Of a stretch of 64,000 bases of DNA, positions 9,964 to 21,800 are shown in pieces. Position numbers and translations under genes: made by a program. The notes beneath the pieces were generated by a model. The model made no database searches. It saw only the letters and a program-made list of their open reading frames with translations, and was not told the origin of the DNA. The stretch spans positions 216,466,876-216,530,875 of the forward strand of contig NC_084663.1 of assembly GCF_028389875.1 (NCBI RefSeq), written 5' to 3'. The stretch is from Rhea pennata. Lineage: Eukaryota; Chordata; Aves; Rheiformes; Rheidae. Each line of letters starts with the position of its first letter. Position 1 is the first letter of the stretch.

Positions 9964-11439
9964 TTAAATGTTGTTCCTCCTCTGATGGTGTTCATAATGT
10001 GGAGGTGATTCACCAGACCCAGAGCTATTGCTTGCAGCATTTGCAGAGTTCCCAGTATTTCCCAGACTCCGCAGACGGAAGGCAAACCACGGAATCAGCA
10101 CTGGCGCTTCCACTGCGAGGATCTGCAAGCCCTGCTCAATCTGTAAACAAGCCTGCATAGCCTTTGGGTTAGACATTGCTGCTAGCATTTCAGGGTTCTG
10201 AATCTGCTGAAGAAAATGTGGCATCCTCTGCATGACGTCCTCTTGCTGCTGCATGGCCTCAGTGGAGGGCGCAGCTGAGGCTGCCAGCTGGGATCTCTGC
10301 AGCAGCAACAGTGTCATCCACTTTGTGTAGAAAGCACACAAGTTCACAATCAACTGGAGAGATTCGGTGACCTGATGAAGCATGCTCTGAACACCTCCTG
10401 TGCTGGGGGTCTCAGCTCCCTTCCCAGAGCCAAGGCTGGGCAACAAGGAGCTTTGCCCAGGCAGGTGGGTAGTGCTGTTGGTGACACCGTGGTCAAGGTC
10501 AGCAGAGATGCTACTGGTGCAAATACTGGTGGCACTCTGGGAAGGAGAAGGAGACCCTGAACGGTCCCTAGCACCATTATAGGGGAGCTGGCTTCTCCTG
10601 CCTGTTCTCTCCAGGGATCGATTTCTCACCAAGGAAGGAAAGGAGTTGTTTCCAAACTGCTCATGCGTTGCATTCAACAATGCATCCTGGCTCTCTGTGC
10701 CCACACATGTCAATGTGCTATCATGTCCTGGGACATTTTCAAGGTTGCTCACTGCTCGGTCTTGACTCCTTATTTCCCGCAACATATCTGAGTTCCTGAC
10801 GATGTCCAGCATCTCCTTCATGACATTTGTATTGTTAAGGATGTGGCTGATCTCTGGGATTTGCTGTGCCAGCTGCTGCATCTGTGGATTGGCCATGATG
10901 AGCTGCCTCATCAGGTCAGGGTTGGAAAGCATGCTCTGAGCAAACAGGCTTTCCAACGCCTGCACCATGACTGCTGAGTTGGGCACGCACCGCAGTTGGT
11001 TCTCTTGCTCCGTACTTTGGGCACTCATGTCTGAGTTGCTGGTGCTCCTCCTAGCCAAGATAAATGTGCTGCTAGAAGTGGATGAGGCTCTGGGTGGCAC
11101 CGGGGAGGAGCAGGCACTCGCAGGTGGGCTCCCTGCATGGAGCAACTCTTCCTGGGATGCCCTTGGCTTTCTGATAACAAGATAGACAGTGACGCCATCA
11201 TGAATCCCAAGTTGCCTGAGTGTATCCTGATCTTTTAAAATCCTCCCAAAGAATACCAGCACCAGCTGGCTGGTCTGGCAGTTGAAGTGCTTGGAGATGA
11301 CTTCCTTGAACAGCTTGATGGTGATGTTTTCTGGCACCACAAACTCCTTGTTCATCTTGGGTGTCTTCACTGTGAACTGGATGATGCAGGGGTTGGCAGC
11401 AACTGAGGACATAGCTGTTTTTTCTCCACTCTCAACCAT
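9964..11439 (-). CDS. Ubiquilin-like protein lacking UBA (UBQLNL-like)
   Basis: A single-exon frame of 491 residues. The UBL is at about 19-90 (FTVKT...LVFFGRILKDQDTLRQLG). The STI1 core at about 157-222 contains SMLSNPDLMRQLIMANPQMQQL, nearly invariant in ubiquilins. SNLENVPG (231-238) stands where the family has SNLESIPG, a Ser/Thr-rich linker follows, and the C-terminal STI1 region at about 403-456 reads SNPKAMQACLQIEQGLQIL. The protein ends at residue 491 without a UBA domain, and a decayed UBA lies in frame just beyond the stop. Start: ATG at 11439 in a strong context (GACCATGG). The frame extends three codons further only to a GTG. Lacking UBA it could still bind the proteasome and clients but not ubiquitin chains. 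I call it UBQLNL-like because of its place next to the UBQLN3-like gene and the EAPVLIPW motif. A second UBQLN3 copy is the alternative. An upstream CRE-like pair suggests the same regulation as its neighbours. Confidence 0.8.
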   Translation of the reverse strand: MVESGEKTAMSSVAANPCIIQFTVKTPKMNKEFVVPENITIKLFKEVISKHFNCQTSQLVLVFFGRILKDQDTLRQLGIHDGVTVYLVIRKPRASQEELLHAGSPPASACSSPVPPRASSTSSSTFILARRSTSNSDMSAQSTEQENQLRCVPNSAVMVQALESLFAQSMLSNPDLMRQLIMANPQMQQLAQQIPEISHILNNTNVMKEMLDIVRNSDMLREIRSQDRAVSNLENVPGHDSTLTCVGTESQDALLNATHEQFGNNSFPSLVRNRSLERTGRRSQLPYNGARDRSGSPSPSQSATSICTSSISADLDHGVTNSTTHLPGQSSLLPSLGSGKGAETPSTGGVQSMLHQVTESLQLIVNLCAFYTKWMTLLLLQRSQLAASAAPSTEAMQQQEDVMQRMPHFLQQIQNPEMLAAMSNPKAMQACLQIEQGLQILAVEAPVLIPWFAFRLRSLGNTGNSANAASNSSGSGESPPHYEHHQRRNNI

Positions 11440-11701
11440 GGTCAGCACAGTGCTTGTATTTTGTTGAGTGATGATATTCTTGTTGTTACTATTATTATCG
11501 TTTCTACTGTTTTTGCTGCTGTGCTTTCAGGTATAGAAGAGTGGGAGATGAGAGGTGGGAATTGACCTGGCGCTCTGAAATGCCAGACTCCGCTCCCAAA
11601 CCATCCCTACCCACTCCCTTGCTCCTACGTCCATGCCACTGGATTCCTCATTGCCTTCGTCCTCCTGCTGCCCCTTTCCTCTGGGTTGCAGTCCACTGGA
11701 C

Positions 11702-11726
11702 TATGACATCATCAGTGACATCTTCA
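11702..11726 (-). promoter_or_regulatory. Paired CRE-like element upstream of the UBQLNL-like gene
   Basis: TGACATCA (11704-11711) and TGACATCT (11716-11723) on the plus strand, again exactly 12 bases apart, about 265 bp upstream of the ATG. It matches the element at 7901-7925 at 17 of 25 positions. Both cores read as TGATGTCA-type CRE variants on the gene strand. Confidence 0.5.
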
Positions 11727-14700
11727 CAAGCAGCCACAGCATCCGTGTCACGTCTCTATCCCCCCCTGCTTACATGGGCAGAGACATAATAATCAGGAGG
11801 GTTTCACACTCCAGCTGGACTCCACTTTTGCCCTGCACCAGCCTGTGCATGTCCAAGAGCGTTGTTCGTGCATGGTCAGGATCAGCTGTGAGAGAACAGA
11901 TCCTCTTTTGCTCTGCTCTTGCTCTCCTCTGCTCTGGTGTTAGGTGGGGAATGTCCTGGTCCAGGGGATCTTGGTTGTCTCCACTTACACACAGCCAAGT
12001 GCATAAGTTCCCTGAAGCGGAGACTGTGTCTCCTCTTATTGCCTGAGACGTTTCCATCAAAGACCTTTGCATGCCCAAGGACACAATTCAGTAACAGTTT
12101 CTCACCCCATCTCCTAAGATGGACAGAGCTGTCCTGGTTCCTGCAGTGAAGAGGCTTGTGACAACTCCACCTCAGATGGCTGTTGCTCTTAATCTCGTTG
12201 TCATTAAGGCCTTTTGCCCTGGGGTGAGGGACAGCTCATCCATAGGAGCTGCAGGCTGCTTGCATAGAACTATCTTGACAATCACCGAGACGAAGTAGAT
12301 TAAGTAGGAGATGCCATGTGTGAAGTGAAGGAGTTACTCCTGCAGGAGTCAATCCTGCTTTCCATGAGCTAAACCCAGAGTAATGACTGGTCTCTACTGC
12401 ACTTCTCCTCCTCCTTCACTGGTATCACAACAAGCAATGTGAAAGGGGATATGGAAGAGGGAAGGTGATAGAGAACTGGTAGGACAGGCACTGTCATTGC
12501 CAGCTGATCTCATCACCAAGCACTGGAGATGCTATATCTGGCCTCAAAGCACCAGCAGCATCTATCCCTGCTTAGAAGAGCCCTTCCACACCACTCTGTA
12601 AGTCAAATCTATCTCTGGGAAACCCACTCTGTACCCCATAACTTCAATATTCCACATGGTCATATTGTATAAACCGGGTATAGCCAGTGCTAGAAAATCT
12701 ACTGCTGCCCTCCTGAGCTTCTCACAGCAGTTAATAATTCCCACTGTTCAAAATAAGCTTTTATTTTTAATCAGAATATGTTTGGCCTAATTTTCTATTC
12801 ATTCCAGTTCATACTTCTCAAGGGCATTACAATGATCCTTAGCATCAGATGTTTTCTCCTGAGACATCTACCCTGCAATAAAGATGCCTCTTCAGCTTTT
12901 TAAGAATTATTATGTTTTGCACCCTTTATAGATTGAGCATTTTCTCCACCTCTTGAATATGTCTGTTCTGTTTCATTCCTCTCTAGACTTTCTTGTTATC
13001 TTTTAAAAATAATCCCTCTCTGCCCTGCATGACTCACATTAACCTACTCATCCCTAGCGATTCATTTTAAGGCTAAAACAGGCTGTGAGTTAGTATGGGC
13101 CCCAAACGGGTCAGCCAAGCCCATCCTTACTGAGCCCAGGAATGGGTGTTTTTTAGAAGTCTTTACTCCAAAATGTGCTTTATTCCCTGACCTTCTGCTG
13201 TGCAAGGCAGAGCCTCCTATGTGGCACAATACAACCTTGGAGGGGCTGCATTAAAACACAGCCACAAATTGCCAAGGTAGACCTCTGGGTTCATCCAGAC
13301 CGCTGCATTCACCGATGCCTGCAGCTGAGTGCTAGCCTCTGAGGAGCTGCCTTGGAGAACAAGAAGAAAGTTGCAAAAACCTGGCAGGTACATGAGGGAG
13401 AAGTCACTCCTGGCAGGTCAAAATGTGGAACAGGAAGAATGGAGATAAACTGCAGTACTGTGCTCTCTGCATTTACCTGCTGCTAAGGAAGGGCTTAATG
13501 CTGCCCATTTCTGCTTTCTCCCTTAGGGCAGTGTAGTTCTAATGCACTGTGCTGCTGATCACCTGCAGGTTTATTCTCCTGCGCTTATTAGCCAGCAGTT
13601 TCACATTTTGTATTTATCACTCCTGCAGCTTTTTAGATGAAATTCTTCTTCTAAAAATCCATATTAACCTGTAAATACAGTATATGTTAGTAACAAACTG
13701 CACATACGGCGTTTATGGACACATATATAGCAAGTCATTGCACAAATGCAAACATTAAAACTTCAGAAAACTCTCAAAAACAAACCCAGAGATGAATAAA
13801 TTGACAGGGAAAGCTGCAAGACAGAAAGAGATTGAGGCTCTGTGTGGCACTTCATCCATGAAGCAGCCTGGATTTACAGCATGGGCAAAAGCCAAATGAG
13901 TCTGCTGCTACCCGTTCCTCCCAGCCCCAGAGCCCTCCCCTGTTCAGAAGGTCAAGTGTTATGGGAGGAATTATTATTTCATCTGCTTTCACTCCCCTCA
14001 CCCCCTGCCAGTCTATCACAAATACCAATCGCACCACACAAGGTTGCATTTTTTCCTCCTCTTCTGACCATCAGTATAGATGTCTCCATGGGAAGATGTC
14101 ATGACAGCCCTCAGAAAGCAGTATTCTCCTTATTTGCTTTATGCATCATGTAAGAAAAATACATCTGACTGTGGGCCAGTCAGCAAAGCCGAGCTGGAGT
14201 GCGTCCCACAGCTACAGGAGGTGCACAGCTAATGAAGGAAGGGGTGCTTGACTCAGGACTTCCCTGATGAGCATGAAGGGGCCGGAGGTCTCTGCATGTA
14301 GCTGCTCTGTATATGTCCTTTCAGACAAAAGCTGTTCCTGCTGCCTGTGCAGGAAGCCTGTCTTACCTACTGAAGTATATAAAATATCCCTGCCTCTAAC
14401 ACCTCCTACCAGCTTACCTGCTGAGAGCGAAAGCTCTCAGGTTTTTGGACAGGACGAGCTTCGCTCCAGCTAGGAATCCTAATGGTAAGCCTGAGGCTGT
14501 GTTTGTGAGCTGATGCCACTCACACTCAAAGCTTCCCATGGTGCTGGTCTGGTCGCAGTGGTGTAGATGCTGTTCCTTGCTTCCCACCCCTGCACCTCTG
14601 CCTCTCCAGCCCTGCATAGCTCTGCCATCAGACTCCGGGACCTGCGTAAGTAGGACAGAGTGCCAATATCTCATACCTGCTCTGAGGACACGATGCACAG

Positions 14701-14742
14701 GAGCAACTGACTAGCAAGTCAGTGGCAGGCTGGCTGTCCCCT
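11727..14742. other. Intergenic between ubiquilin and OR genes
   Basis: About 3 kb with no recognised gene. AT-rich sequence dominates 12.75-13.8 kb. No repeat family was identified with confidence. Confidence 0.5.
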
Positions 14743-15390
14743 CTAGGTCTGAAGGATCAGTGAATTAGATGCAGCAATGAGTGCAGCATCCAAGCTTATC
14801 ACCAAAACAGTAATCATTGCACTATACCAGAGGTTCACAGTGATGTCCTCACAGGCCAGCTTGGCTTTGCCCGTGTAATGACATGGATGGAGGAATTTGT
14901 TTCTACAGAATGTGAAGTGCTTAACAAGAAAAACAATGGGGAAAATAATGGAGAGGCTTCTTGCTAGAGTAACCAACGTTATTGTGCCCATCATCCGCTT
15001 TGTTAAGAGCATCACATATCTGAGGGGCTTGCAGAGGCTAATCAAATGCCATGGCCAACATGGCAACTCAGCACAGAAAATGAACATCTGGGCAATGTAA
15101 GCTTCAAAAGAAATCTCCCAGCCCTAAACCAGAATATTGCTAGTGTCCTGGGCATGGTGATAGTAAACTGCAGCAGGTCAGCAACTGCCAGCATGGACAA
15201 AAAAAGGTACGTGTGCTCACGGAGACTTCTCTGAGATGATAATGAATAGCAGCATGGAATTCCTAAGGAGAGTGACTACGTACATGAAGGTAAATGGGGT
15301 GGAGATCCAGAGGTGAGACTCCTCCATGCCACAAATGCCCATTGGGACATAGGTGATGGGAATAAGGACAATGTAATTGTCAGCTGACAT
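14743..15390 (-). pseudogene. Class I (OR52-like) olfactory receptor pseudogene, truncated
   Basis: Starting from an ATG at 15390 the minus strand reads MSADNYIVLIPITYVPMGI, then MEESHLWIS and FMYVVTLL (N-terminus and TM1). A stop follows after EKSP. The next piece (YLFLSMLAVADLL, then MPRTLAIFWF) is TM2, and later pieces in shifted frames give the eroded TM3/MAFDRY region. PLRYVMLLTKRM, ARSLSIIFPIVFL and ACEDITVNLWYSA cover TM4 to the second loop and TM5, ending in SNSLILQT and a stop. TM6, TM7 and the NPxxY region are absent. It thus has several stops and frameshifts and has lost the 3' third. Its sequence is closest by eye to the OR genes at 17816 and 28592, so it is a dead tandem copy of the local family. 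Confidence 0.85.
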
Positions 15391-15537
15391 GATAGCCTAT
15401 TCCTTGCACTTTCTCCACAGCTTCCAGTAACTGAGAAACAGGAATAAAACAAATTTTAGTGTTATAGGGCTTGAATACATGTGCTCTCAACCTCAGGGCC
15501 ACTGCCAGAAGACCTAATGCACAACAACTGTTTGCTG

Positions 15538-15711
15538 AATCATATCATTGTGGAACAAGTCAGGCTGGAAGAGACCTCAGGAGATCTCTAGTCCAACCTC
15601 TTGTTCAAGGCAGGAGCAGTTCTGAAGTCAGGCCAGTTTTGTCTCGGACACCTCCAAGGATGGAAGCTGCATAGCCTCTCTGGACAACCTGTTCCCATTA
15701 CTGGACTGTGG
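15538..15711 (-). repeat. CR1 LINE 3'-end fragment
   Basis: Contains the typical reversed CR1 3' region: GGCTGGAAGAGACCTC, then TCTAGTCCAACCTCTTG, CACCTCCAAGGATGGAAGC and CTCTCTGGACAACCTGTTCCC. About 170 bp, 5'-truncated, diverged. Confidence 0.85.
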
Positions 15712-17505
15712 TTATAAATCAGTCAGCCTTGTGCAACTATAGATTTGCCTTCACTCCTAACAGACAGGAGGTGGACTTAGTTGGGGGTGGCACGAGGTTT
15801 AATCCATTTTTTTTATTCTAAACACAGAGAGGGTGTTCTCTTCCCTCTTCCTTGACAGTATGTAACACCCTGTTCTAGTTGCTGCCTGACACAATAAATC
15901 TGGATTCCCATCTGGATGTGAACACTCAGGTTAACCTTGATGTTAACCTGGTTAAAAGCAGTTCCACCACAAAGCCTGATGCATGCTCCTTTCCCCATGC
16001 TCCTCAGAACACTCTGCACACATCTGTTTTGCAGCTTTGGGCTGACATCCTCTAGGGTTTTTTCTGTGTGCCTTTGAGGACAAAGTGTCTCTCCTATATG
16101 TGAAATAATAGCAAAGGTTTTGGAGAACCTGGGTGGATCTAGTAGCTTGGGCTGAAAACACCCCACAAAATGCAACAAATTTTTTGTGCATAGACAAGAA
16201 TGTGGGAGGTTAAAACCCAAGGAAGAGCCTTTGCAAGACTCAGCTCAACGTGAAGATGCCTATGTTTAGGTGCCTCTCTGGAGGCAGCTGAGCTCTCACA
16301 CCATTCAGGGTACCACCATCTGCATGGAGCTGTCAGGAGCAATGCGTCTTTCTGCAGTAGTAGCTGGAGGGCAGGTGGCATCCCTGAGGACACCTCAAAG
16401 GGCAGCAGACACCAAACAAGGGCAGCTGAAGCGGCCTCAATTAGTAGAGTCCTGGTCAAGCATGGGTGCCTGCTCCAGCCCAGCTGAGTCACTCCCTGGG
16501 AAGGAAAGCTGGGTCAGGTTCAAACCCTATTTAACAGCCATGGAGAGCAGTGCACTCAGCACACAGGCTTCCTGCCTGCCACAGCAGCAATAATTTTGAT
16601 TTCTACCCTTCCACAGATAAAATATCGTTCTAAAAGCTCAGAAACTTGCTCGCTCAGTGCAAGCAGCTCACCAGTTTCCCAGCCCAGTCATGAACGAGGG
16701 ATTTCTGTGGGCAGTCCTGAAGAGGGGATGTGTAGGTGCTGGAGAATCTGCACTCACAGCAGGCAAGAGACAGAGATATTTACAGGCCTTCTCTGAACCT
16801 CAGGGGACCCCAAGCCAGGAGAGAGCTCATTTTGCTTCCCTCTATTCCCTTACCGCACCCGTCTCAGAACATAAATCCTGATAAGAATTAAAAACAGAAA
16901 GCCAAGCATCATCTGAGGTGCACCCACCAAACTGCTCTTTCCCCAGGACACTTGCATTCCTCTAGTTGCTTCTGCTCAGACACAGTCCCAGTTCTCCAGG
17001 TACGCCCTGTTTGCCTTATTCCTTAGGAATATGACTTTGCATTTGCCTCTACTAAATTAGCTGTATAACAACCCTGTCCATCTCAACAGTATGGTTATAT
17101 TGGTCTTTGCATCAGCTAAAAATCATATTAGAAACGATTTTACATTTGTTTCTACACAGCTGATAACAATCACATATAGTATCACACTCTGTGTCCAATC
17201 ACTGCTGAATCTACTCGGAAATACATTGAAAACTTGCTCTTGGTGCCGAGCTATCACTGAATCAAGATTTCACATTTAGCTAACCTGTACTCCATTAACA
17301 TCTGCTTTACTTATAATGAGGTGTATTCTTTTCTGTCAGAACCCTATGAAAATAAAACATCCTTACATTTGTATTCTGCCATCAGGTAATGTCATCACCC
17401 AAAAGTGGAAGCCATCAGAAAATTAAATGACATAATTCTATGGAAATAAAACACTAAAAATAAGTATTGATTGCCATTAACCACATTCTTTTTCCCCTTT
17501 TACAC
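15712..17505. other. Intergenic downstream of the 17.8-kb OR gene
   Basis: No gene recognised. Overlapping short frames near 15.8-16.5 kb lack family similarity. Confidence 0.5.
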
Positions 17506-17547
17506 TTTATTGATCAAGTCTCATATTCACTTTTCCATTATTTTATT
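17506..17547 (-). promoter_or_regulatory. Two candidate poly(A) signals of the 17.8-kb OR gene
   Basis: TTTATT on the plus strand (AATAAA on the gene strand) at 17542-17547 and 17506-17511, 270-310 bp past the receptor's stop codon. A typical OR 3' UTR distance. Confidence 0.45.
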
Positions 17548-17815
17548 TGGAGCTGATGTCAAACCAAGCAGTTTCAAATTTCTCTGATAATCCCATTTTC
17601 ACCTTCTCAATATTCTTAGAACATGACAGAAGGGGGGGGTAGGGCTTTTTTCTAACATGCCAACGATCACTGAACACGCCTATCTCAAAAACGTTCCTGT
17701 CTGGTCCATTTTTCCAGCTCCCCACTGTTTTTCAGTCACTGCCCCCTTTGCAAAGCATCGTTTCTCCCCGACCTTGCCTGTAGGCAAGGTCCCCTCCTCG
17801 CCCGTGCCCACCTGG

Positions 17816-18772
17816 CTACGTCCTCGTGCCTGAGCCCCCCGACCGGAGCAGGACGGCCACTCGCTCCCGAATCTGCCTCGTTCTCACCCCGTACACGATG
17901 GGGTTGAGCATGGGTGGCACAACGACGTAGAGGTTGGCCAGGGAGACGAGGACGTGCCGAGGAACGCGCCGGCCGAACCGGTGTCCTAGGAAGGAGAAGA
18001 AGGCCGGAGCGTAAAACATGGCGATGACGCAGAGGTGGGAGCCGCAGGTGTGCAGAGCCTTGGGGGAGGCGCGTGGGGATGGCCACCCCCGGAGGGACCT
18101 CAGGATCAGCGCGTAGGAGACGGCGATGGAGACGGCATCCAAGCCGGCCGAGAGGAAACCAGCGGCTACCCCATACCAGACGTTGACGGTGATGTCGGCG
18201 CAGGCCAGCTGGGCCACGCCGATGTGCTCGCAGTAGGTGTGCGGCATGACGTTGTGTCCGCAGTACGGCAGCCGCTCGAGGAGGAAAATGGCAGGGAACA
18301 TGATGCAGAAACTCCTGGTTAAAGCCGCCGCACCGGCTTTCGCGATGGCGGAGCGCGTCAGGGTGGCTGTGTACCGCAGGGGGTCACAAATGGCAACATA
18401 CCGATCGAAGGCCATTGCCAGTAAAATGGCCGACTCTGCCACAAAAATGAAATAGATGGAGAACATCTGCGCTAAGCAGCCACAGAAAGAGATCTTGGTG
18501 GAAACAGACCAGAGGACACCAAGGGTTTTGGGCACGGTGGCAGTGGATAACAGGAGGTCGCACACTGCCAGCATGGACAGGAGGATGTACATGGGTTCAT
18601 GGAGGCTTTGCTCCTTCACGATGATGACCAGCAGGACCAAGTTGCCTAGAAGGGCGACAACGTACATCAGACAGAATGGGATGGAGATCCAGATGTGAGA
18701 CTTCTCCATGCCAGGTATGCCGACCAGGATAAAGACTTCGGGGTGTGAGCTGGAGTGGTTGGGCGCTGACAT
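17816..18772 (-). CDS. Class I olfactory receptor, OR52-like
   Basis: An intact intronless coding exon of 318 residues, normal for ORs, encoding a seven-helix G-protein-coupled receptor of olfactory sensory cilia (odorant binding, Golf signalling). Visible hallmarks: N-glycosylation site NHS at 5-7, GN in TM1 (43-44), LHEPMY (57-62), TM3 Cys 99, [10 protein letters not shown] (120-129), second-loop cysteines in PYCGHN and YCEH (171, 181), SY in TM5 (219-220), KALHTCGSH (238-246) and PPMLNPIVY (286-294). The long second loop and the HTYCEHIGVAQLACADI motif place it among class I, OR52-type receptors. The ATG at 18772 is the usual OR start. A splice-acceptor-like CATTACATACAG ends at 18814, so the exon probably begins at 18813 after a 5' UTR intron. 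The gene-rich 3' half is unusually GC-rich (many Arg, Ala, Gly codons) compared with the other ORs here. Confidence 0.95.
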   Translation of the reverse strand: MSAPNHSSSHPEVFILVGIPGMEKSHIWISIPFCLMYVVALLGNLVLLVIIVKEQSLHEPMYILLSMLAVCDLLLSTATVPKTLGVLWSVSTKISFCGCLAQMFSIYFIFVAESAILLAMAFDRYVAICDPLRYTATLTRSAIAKAGAAALTRSFCIMFPAIFLLERLPYCGHNVMPHTYCEHIGVAQLACADITVNVWYGVAAGFLSAGLDAVSIAVSYALILRSLRGWPSPRASPKALHTCGSHLCVIAMFYAPAFFSFLGHRFGRRVPRHVLVSLANLYVVVPPMLNPIVYGVRTRQIRERVAVLLRSGGSGTRT

Positions 18773-18815
18773 CGTTCAGCGCAAAGCTTTAAGTCATTTC
18801 TTATTTGCAGGAGCT

Positions 18816-21800
18816 GTATGTAATGATAAGAGAATGGCTCTAAGAGCAGCCAAACCACATCCGGGATACTGTATTAGCCACAGGGAAAATGAGTTCTTAA
18901 TTAGCATTGCTCACAGCTGAGATACTTAAATTTCTGAACCAGATATTCTCTGGAAGTGTTAAATATTGGGCAATTTGCTCAGTCAGGGTTCCCTGCTGCC
19001 ATTCAGGTCCCTTCATCTGGGCTTGCTAGTGTCATTTCTGCTCCTTGGCTCTTTAACATAAGGAGAATCTTCCACCTGCAACTGCAGGGAGCTACAGCAA
19101 GAGATTCATTCCTGAAACAGTGATCACATGAATACTCCTTGGGATGACATTTTGGGTGTGATAGTCATCTCTGCTGCACTGAGAAATCTTCAGGATTGGA
19201 GGTATTTTAAGAAGAATTTTCTTCTCTTCCCGAACTGCTACAAACAACGTGTGAGCACTGCTCATCCTGCCCTGGGATCTTATTTAAGGAACATGCAGCA
19301 TTAATGAACCACAGCAGTCTGAAAGCCACTGAGGAAACAGACCCAGGAGCCTGGTTCGATTCTGTCCTTCATGGGACTTTATATCTCTATATCAGCCCCC
19401 AATAAAGGTCTGTGTCTGTAACCCTGTCTGAGAGCTCACTCCTCTGAGAGTAAGAAATGTGAACGGCTGGGAAAAGCTTCTTTCATGCCCAAAAGGGCTG
19501 AGGAACAGAAGACTATGTGTTTTTTTTTCCCAACTGCACTGGTAGCTCTGTTTTATAAGACCTGCAGACAGCAATGTCCAATCACCCAGGTACCTGGAGA
19601 AATTATCATGTGGGATGTGAGAAGAGATAAAATTAAAAGCCACCAGCAAGAAGACATTACCAACTTGCCCAGGATGTAAAGCAGATTTTATAGTTCCATG
19701 AGGAGCAGCCTGCTTTGTGTCAGGGTTGCCACCTTATGTAATACGTCCACACAGCATAAATCAAAGCTCTGAGCTGCTGTTGGATTGCCAGGTGAAATTA
19801 AGCCAGTACTGCTCATAAAGAAAGAAAACCTCTGAACTCTCTGACACCAGTGACTGCTGTTTTAAAGGATACGGAAAATTTACAGGCATACTTCTGCGCT
19901 AGCTCACACAGTGCACTTGTAATAGCAGGTCACAAGTCCATTCTCAGAGGTGAATTCCTCTACATCAGCTAAGTCTGCAGGACCTGAGCAGGTATGCTGT
20001 CCTCTTGCTTTTCTTCAAGAAACACATTACCCGGTTCCCTCCCTCACGCTCTCATGCAGGGATCTGGGGATCATGCAGCCAGATCCGCTGCCAGGGAACG
20101 GCTACCCACCTCTGGCAGTGATGTGACACAGTAAGACCCACATGGACAACTCTACTCACATTGCCGCACCTCTCTTATCAGTCTCTGTCTCACCAAAGCT
20201 GTACAGGAACAACAGAGCCTTGAGCCCAGCCAACTCGCCAGTCTCCTGTGCCAGGCAATGGGCTCTGCTGTGACCATGCCTGAGCCGGCGGTTTTATACT
20301 TCATCCTGAACATGCCAGGAGGGAGCACAGGGCCCTTTTGTTTGTGACTCTAGCCCTGACACAGGTGGAGAAGAGTTTATTTACCAGATTATTTCCTACT
20401 GCAGTGCTAATTGGGTGGGGATTGCACAAGCTCTGCAGACCCTCAGGGGTGCCCAGAGCAGTCAGGTAATCGCAGATGCCCCGCAGGAGGGGTGTCCCAT
20501 AGCTGCCTCAGTGAATCCTCCTCAGTCATCACACCTCAACTTTACACACCAGTAACTTCTGATTCAGTGCCTAGTCCTGGCATTCAAAGGGTTTTTCCAG
20601 GCTGTGAAGATGAGCCAGCATGGAGCAAGAGGAGACCTGCCAATCAGATGTGAGTCATCCTTGCCCCAAGACTGGAAGGGCTTGGTGGTTAAGATCTGTT
20701 TTAGCTTTTTGTGAATCATGATAATGGAGATGAATTTCGAAGCTCAGAGGTGGACATCAGCAGACATTCCTGCTGTAAACGTTTTAGCTTATATTGTTCT
20801 CATTTTGGATTTTAGAAAAGAGTAACAGATTTATTTTGTCCATTAAATCACTATTTCTCCTCTAGAAACCAGCAGAGACCCTGAGAAGACTGCATATTGG
20901 GGTCCAAGGAGCCGCGATCAGCCAGTTTCCCAGCTACTATGGACCTTTGGCAGAGCTTTGGGGACCAGCAGGGATCTCTAATACATCAGAGCAGAGCAGC
21001 CTGTCAATGACTCTGTCCTCACTGCTGAGTAGCTGTCTCAATTCAGGCAGGACAGATTACAAGAATGTGCTATTTATTATCTGCCTGTTACAAGGTGCCC
21101 TGGGAATCTTTTTTAATTAACTAACATTTGCTAAGACATTATGATGATAGAGGCGAGATGAAGTAAAATCATTAAGCTTTACTTATAATTTATTATCCAC
21201 AGAGCTCTGCAGATGAAGAACAATTAATAAAGGACCATTGTTTATAGACAGCAATTAAAAATGAATGGAAATGTGGTACTTTAACTTGAAACACTTACGG
21301 CTTTGTACATGCTGAAAGCGGTGTTTCTCTCCATCTTTATTCAGTAAAGCATTCAAATATAGTTTTAGAGCACTTCTTCAAAACATGCTTAAACCCTGAT
21401 TCAGCACAAACCTGAAGCATGATCTCAACTTCAGGTATATACTTGACTCCTCAGTGCATATAAACCTGAAAAGCCTGCCCATATATTCACTGAAAACAAA
21501 GGTCTGCTTCTTCCACTGACTCCATGGGCTTTGGCTCCTGTCTCACAGCTTTTGAGCTTTTGCATGCAATGCATGGACACTGTAAAACTTTTCCTGTGAA
21601 AATTCCTTCCTCCTTCCCAGGAAAAGGTCCTTGCAATCCAAGTATGCCTACAAACAGCCTACTATATCAACTGAGCTGAAAAAAAAGACAAAGAAGCCTT
21701 AGAGAGAAATAAAATGCAAAGTGTAGAAGTTCTGGTTTCACAGCACATGTGAGTTATTAACCATTTTAGAAATATAAATCTTCCTGATCAGCTGGCTAAT

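Noticed and set aside
19340-19375. tRNA B-box-like GGTTCGATTC
   Set aside because: No matching A box at the right distance and no cloverleaf stems.
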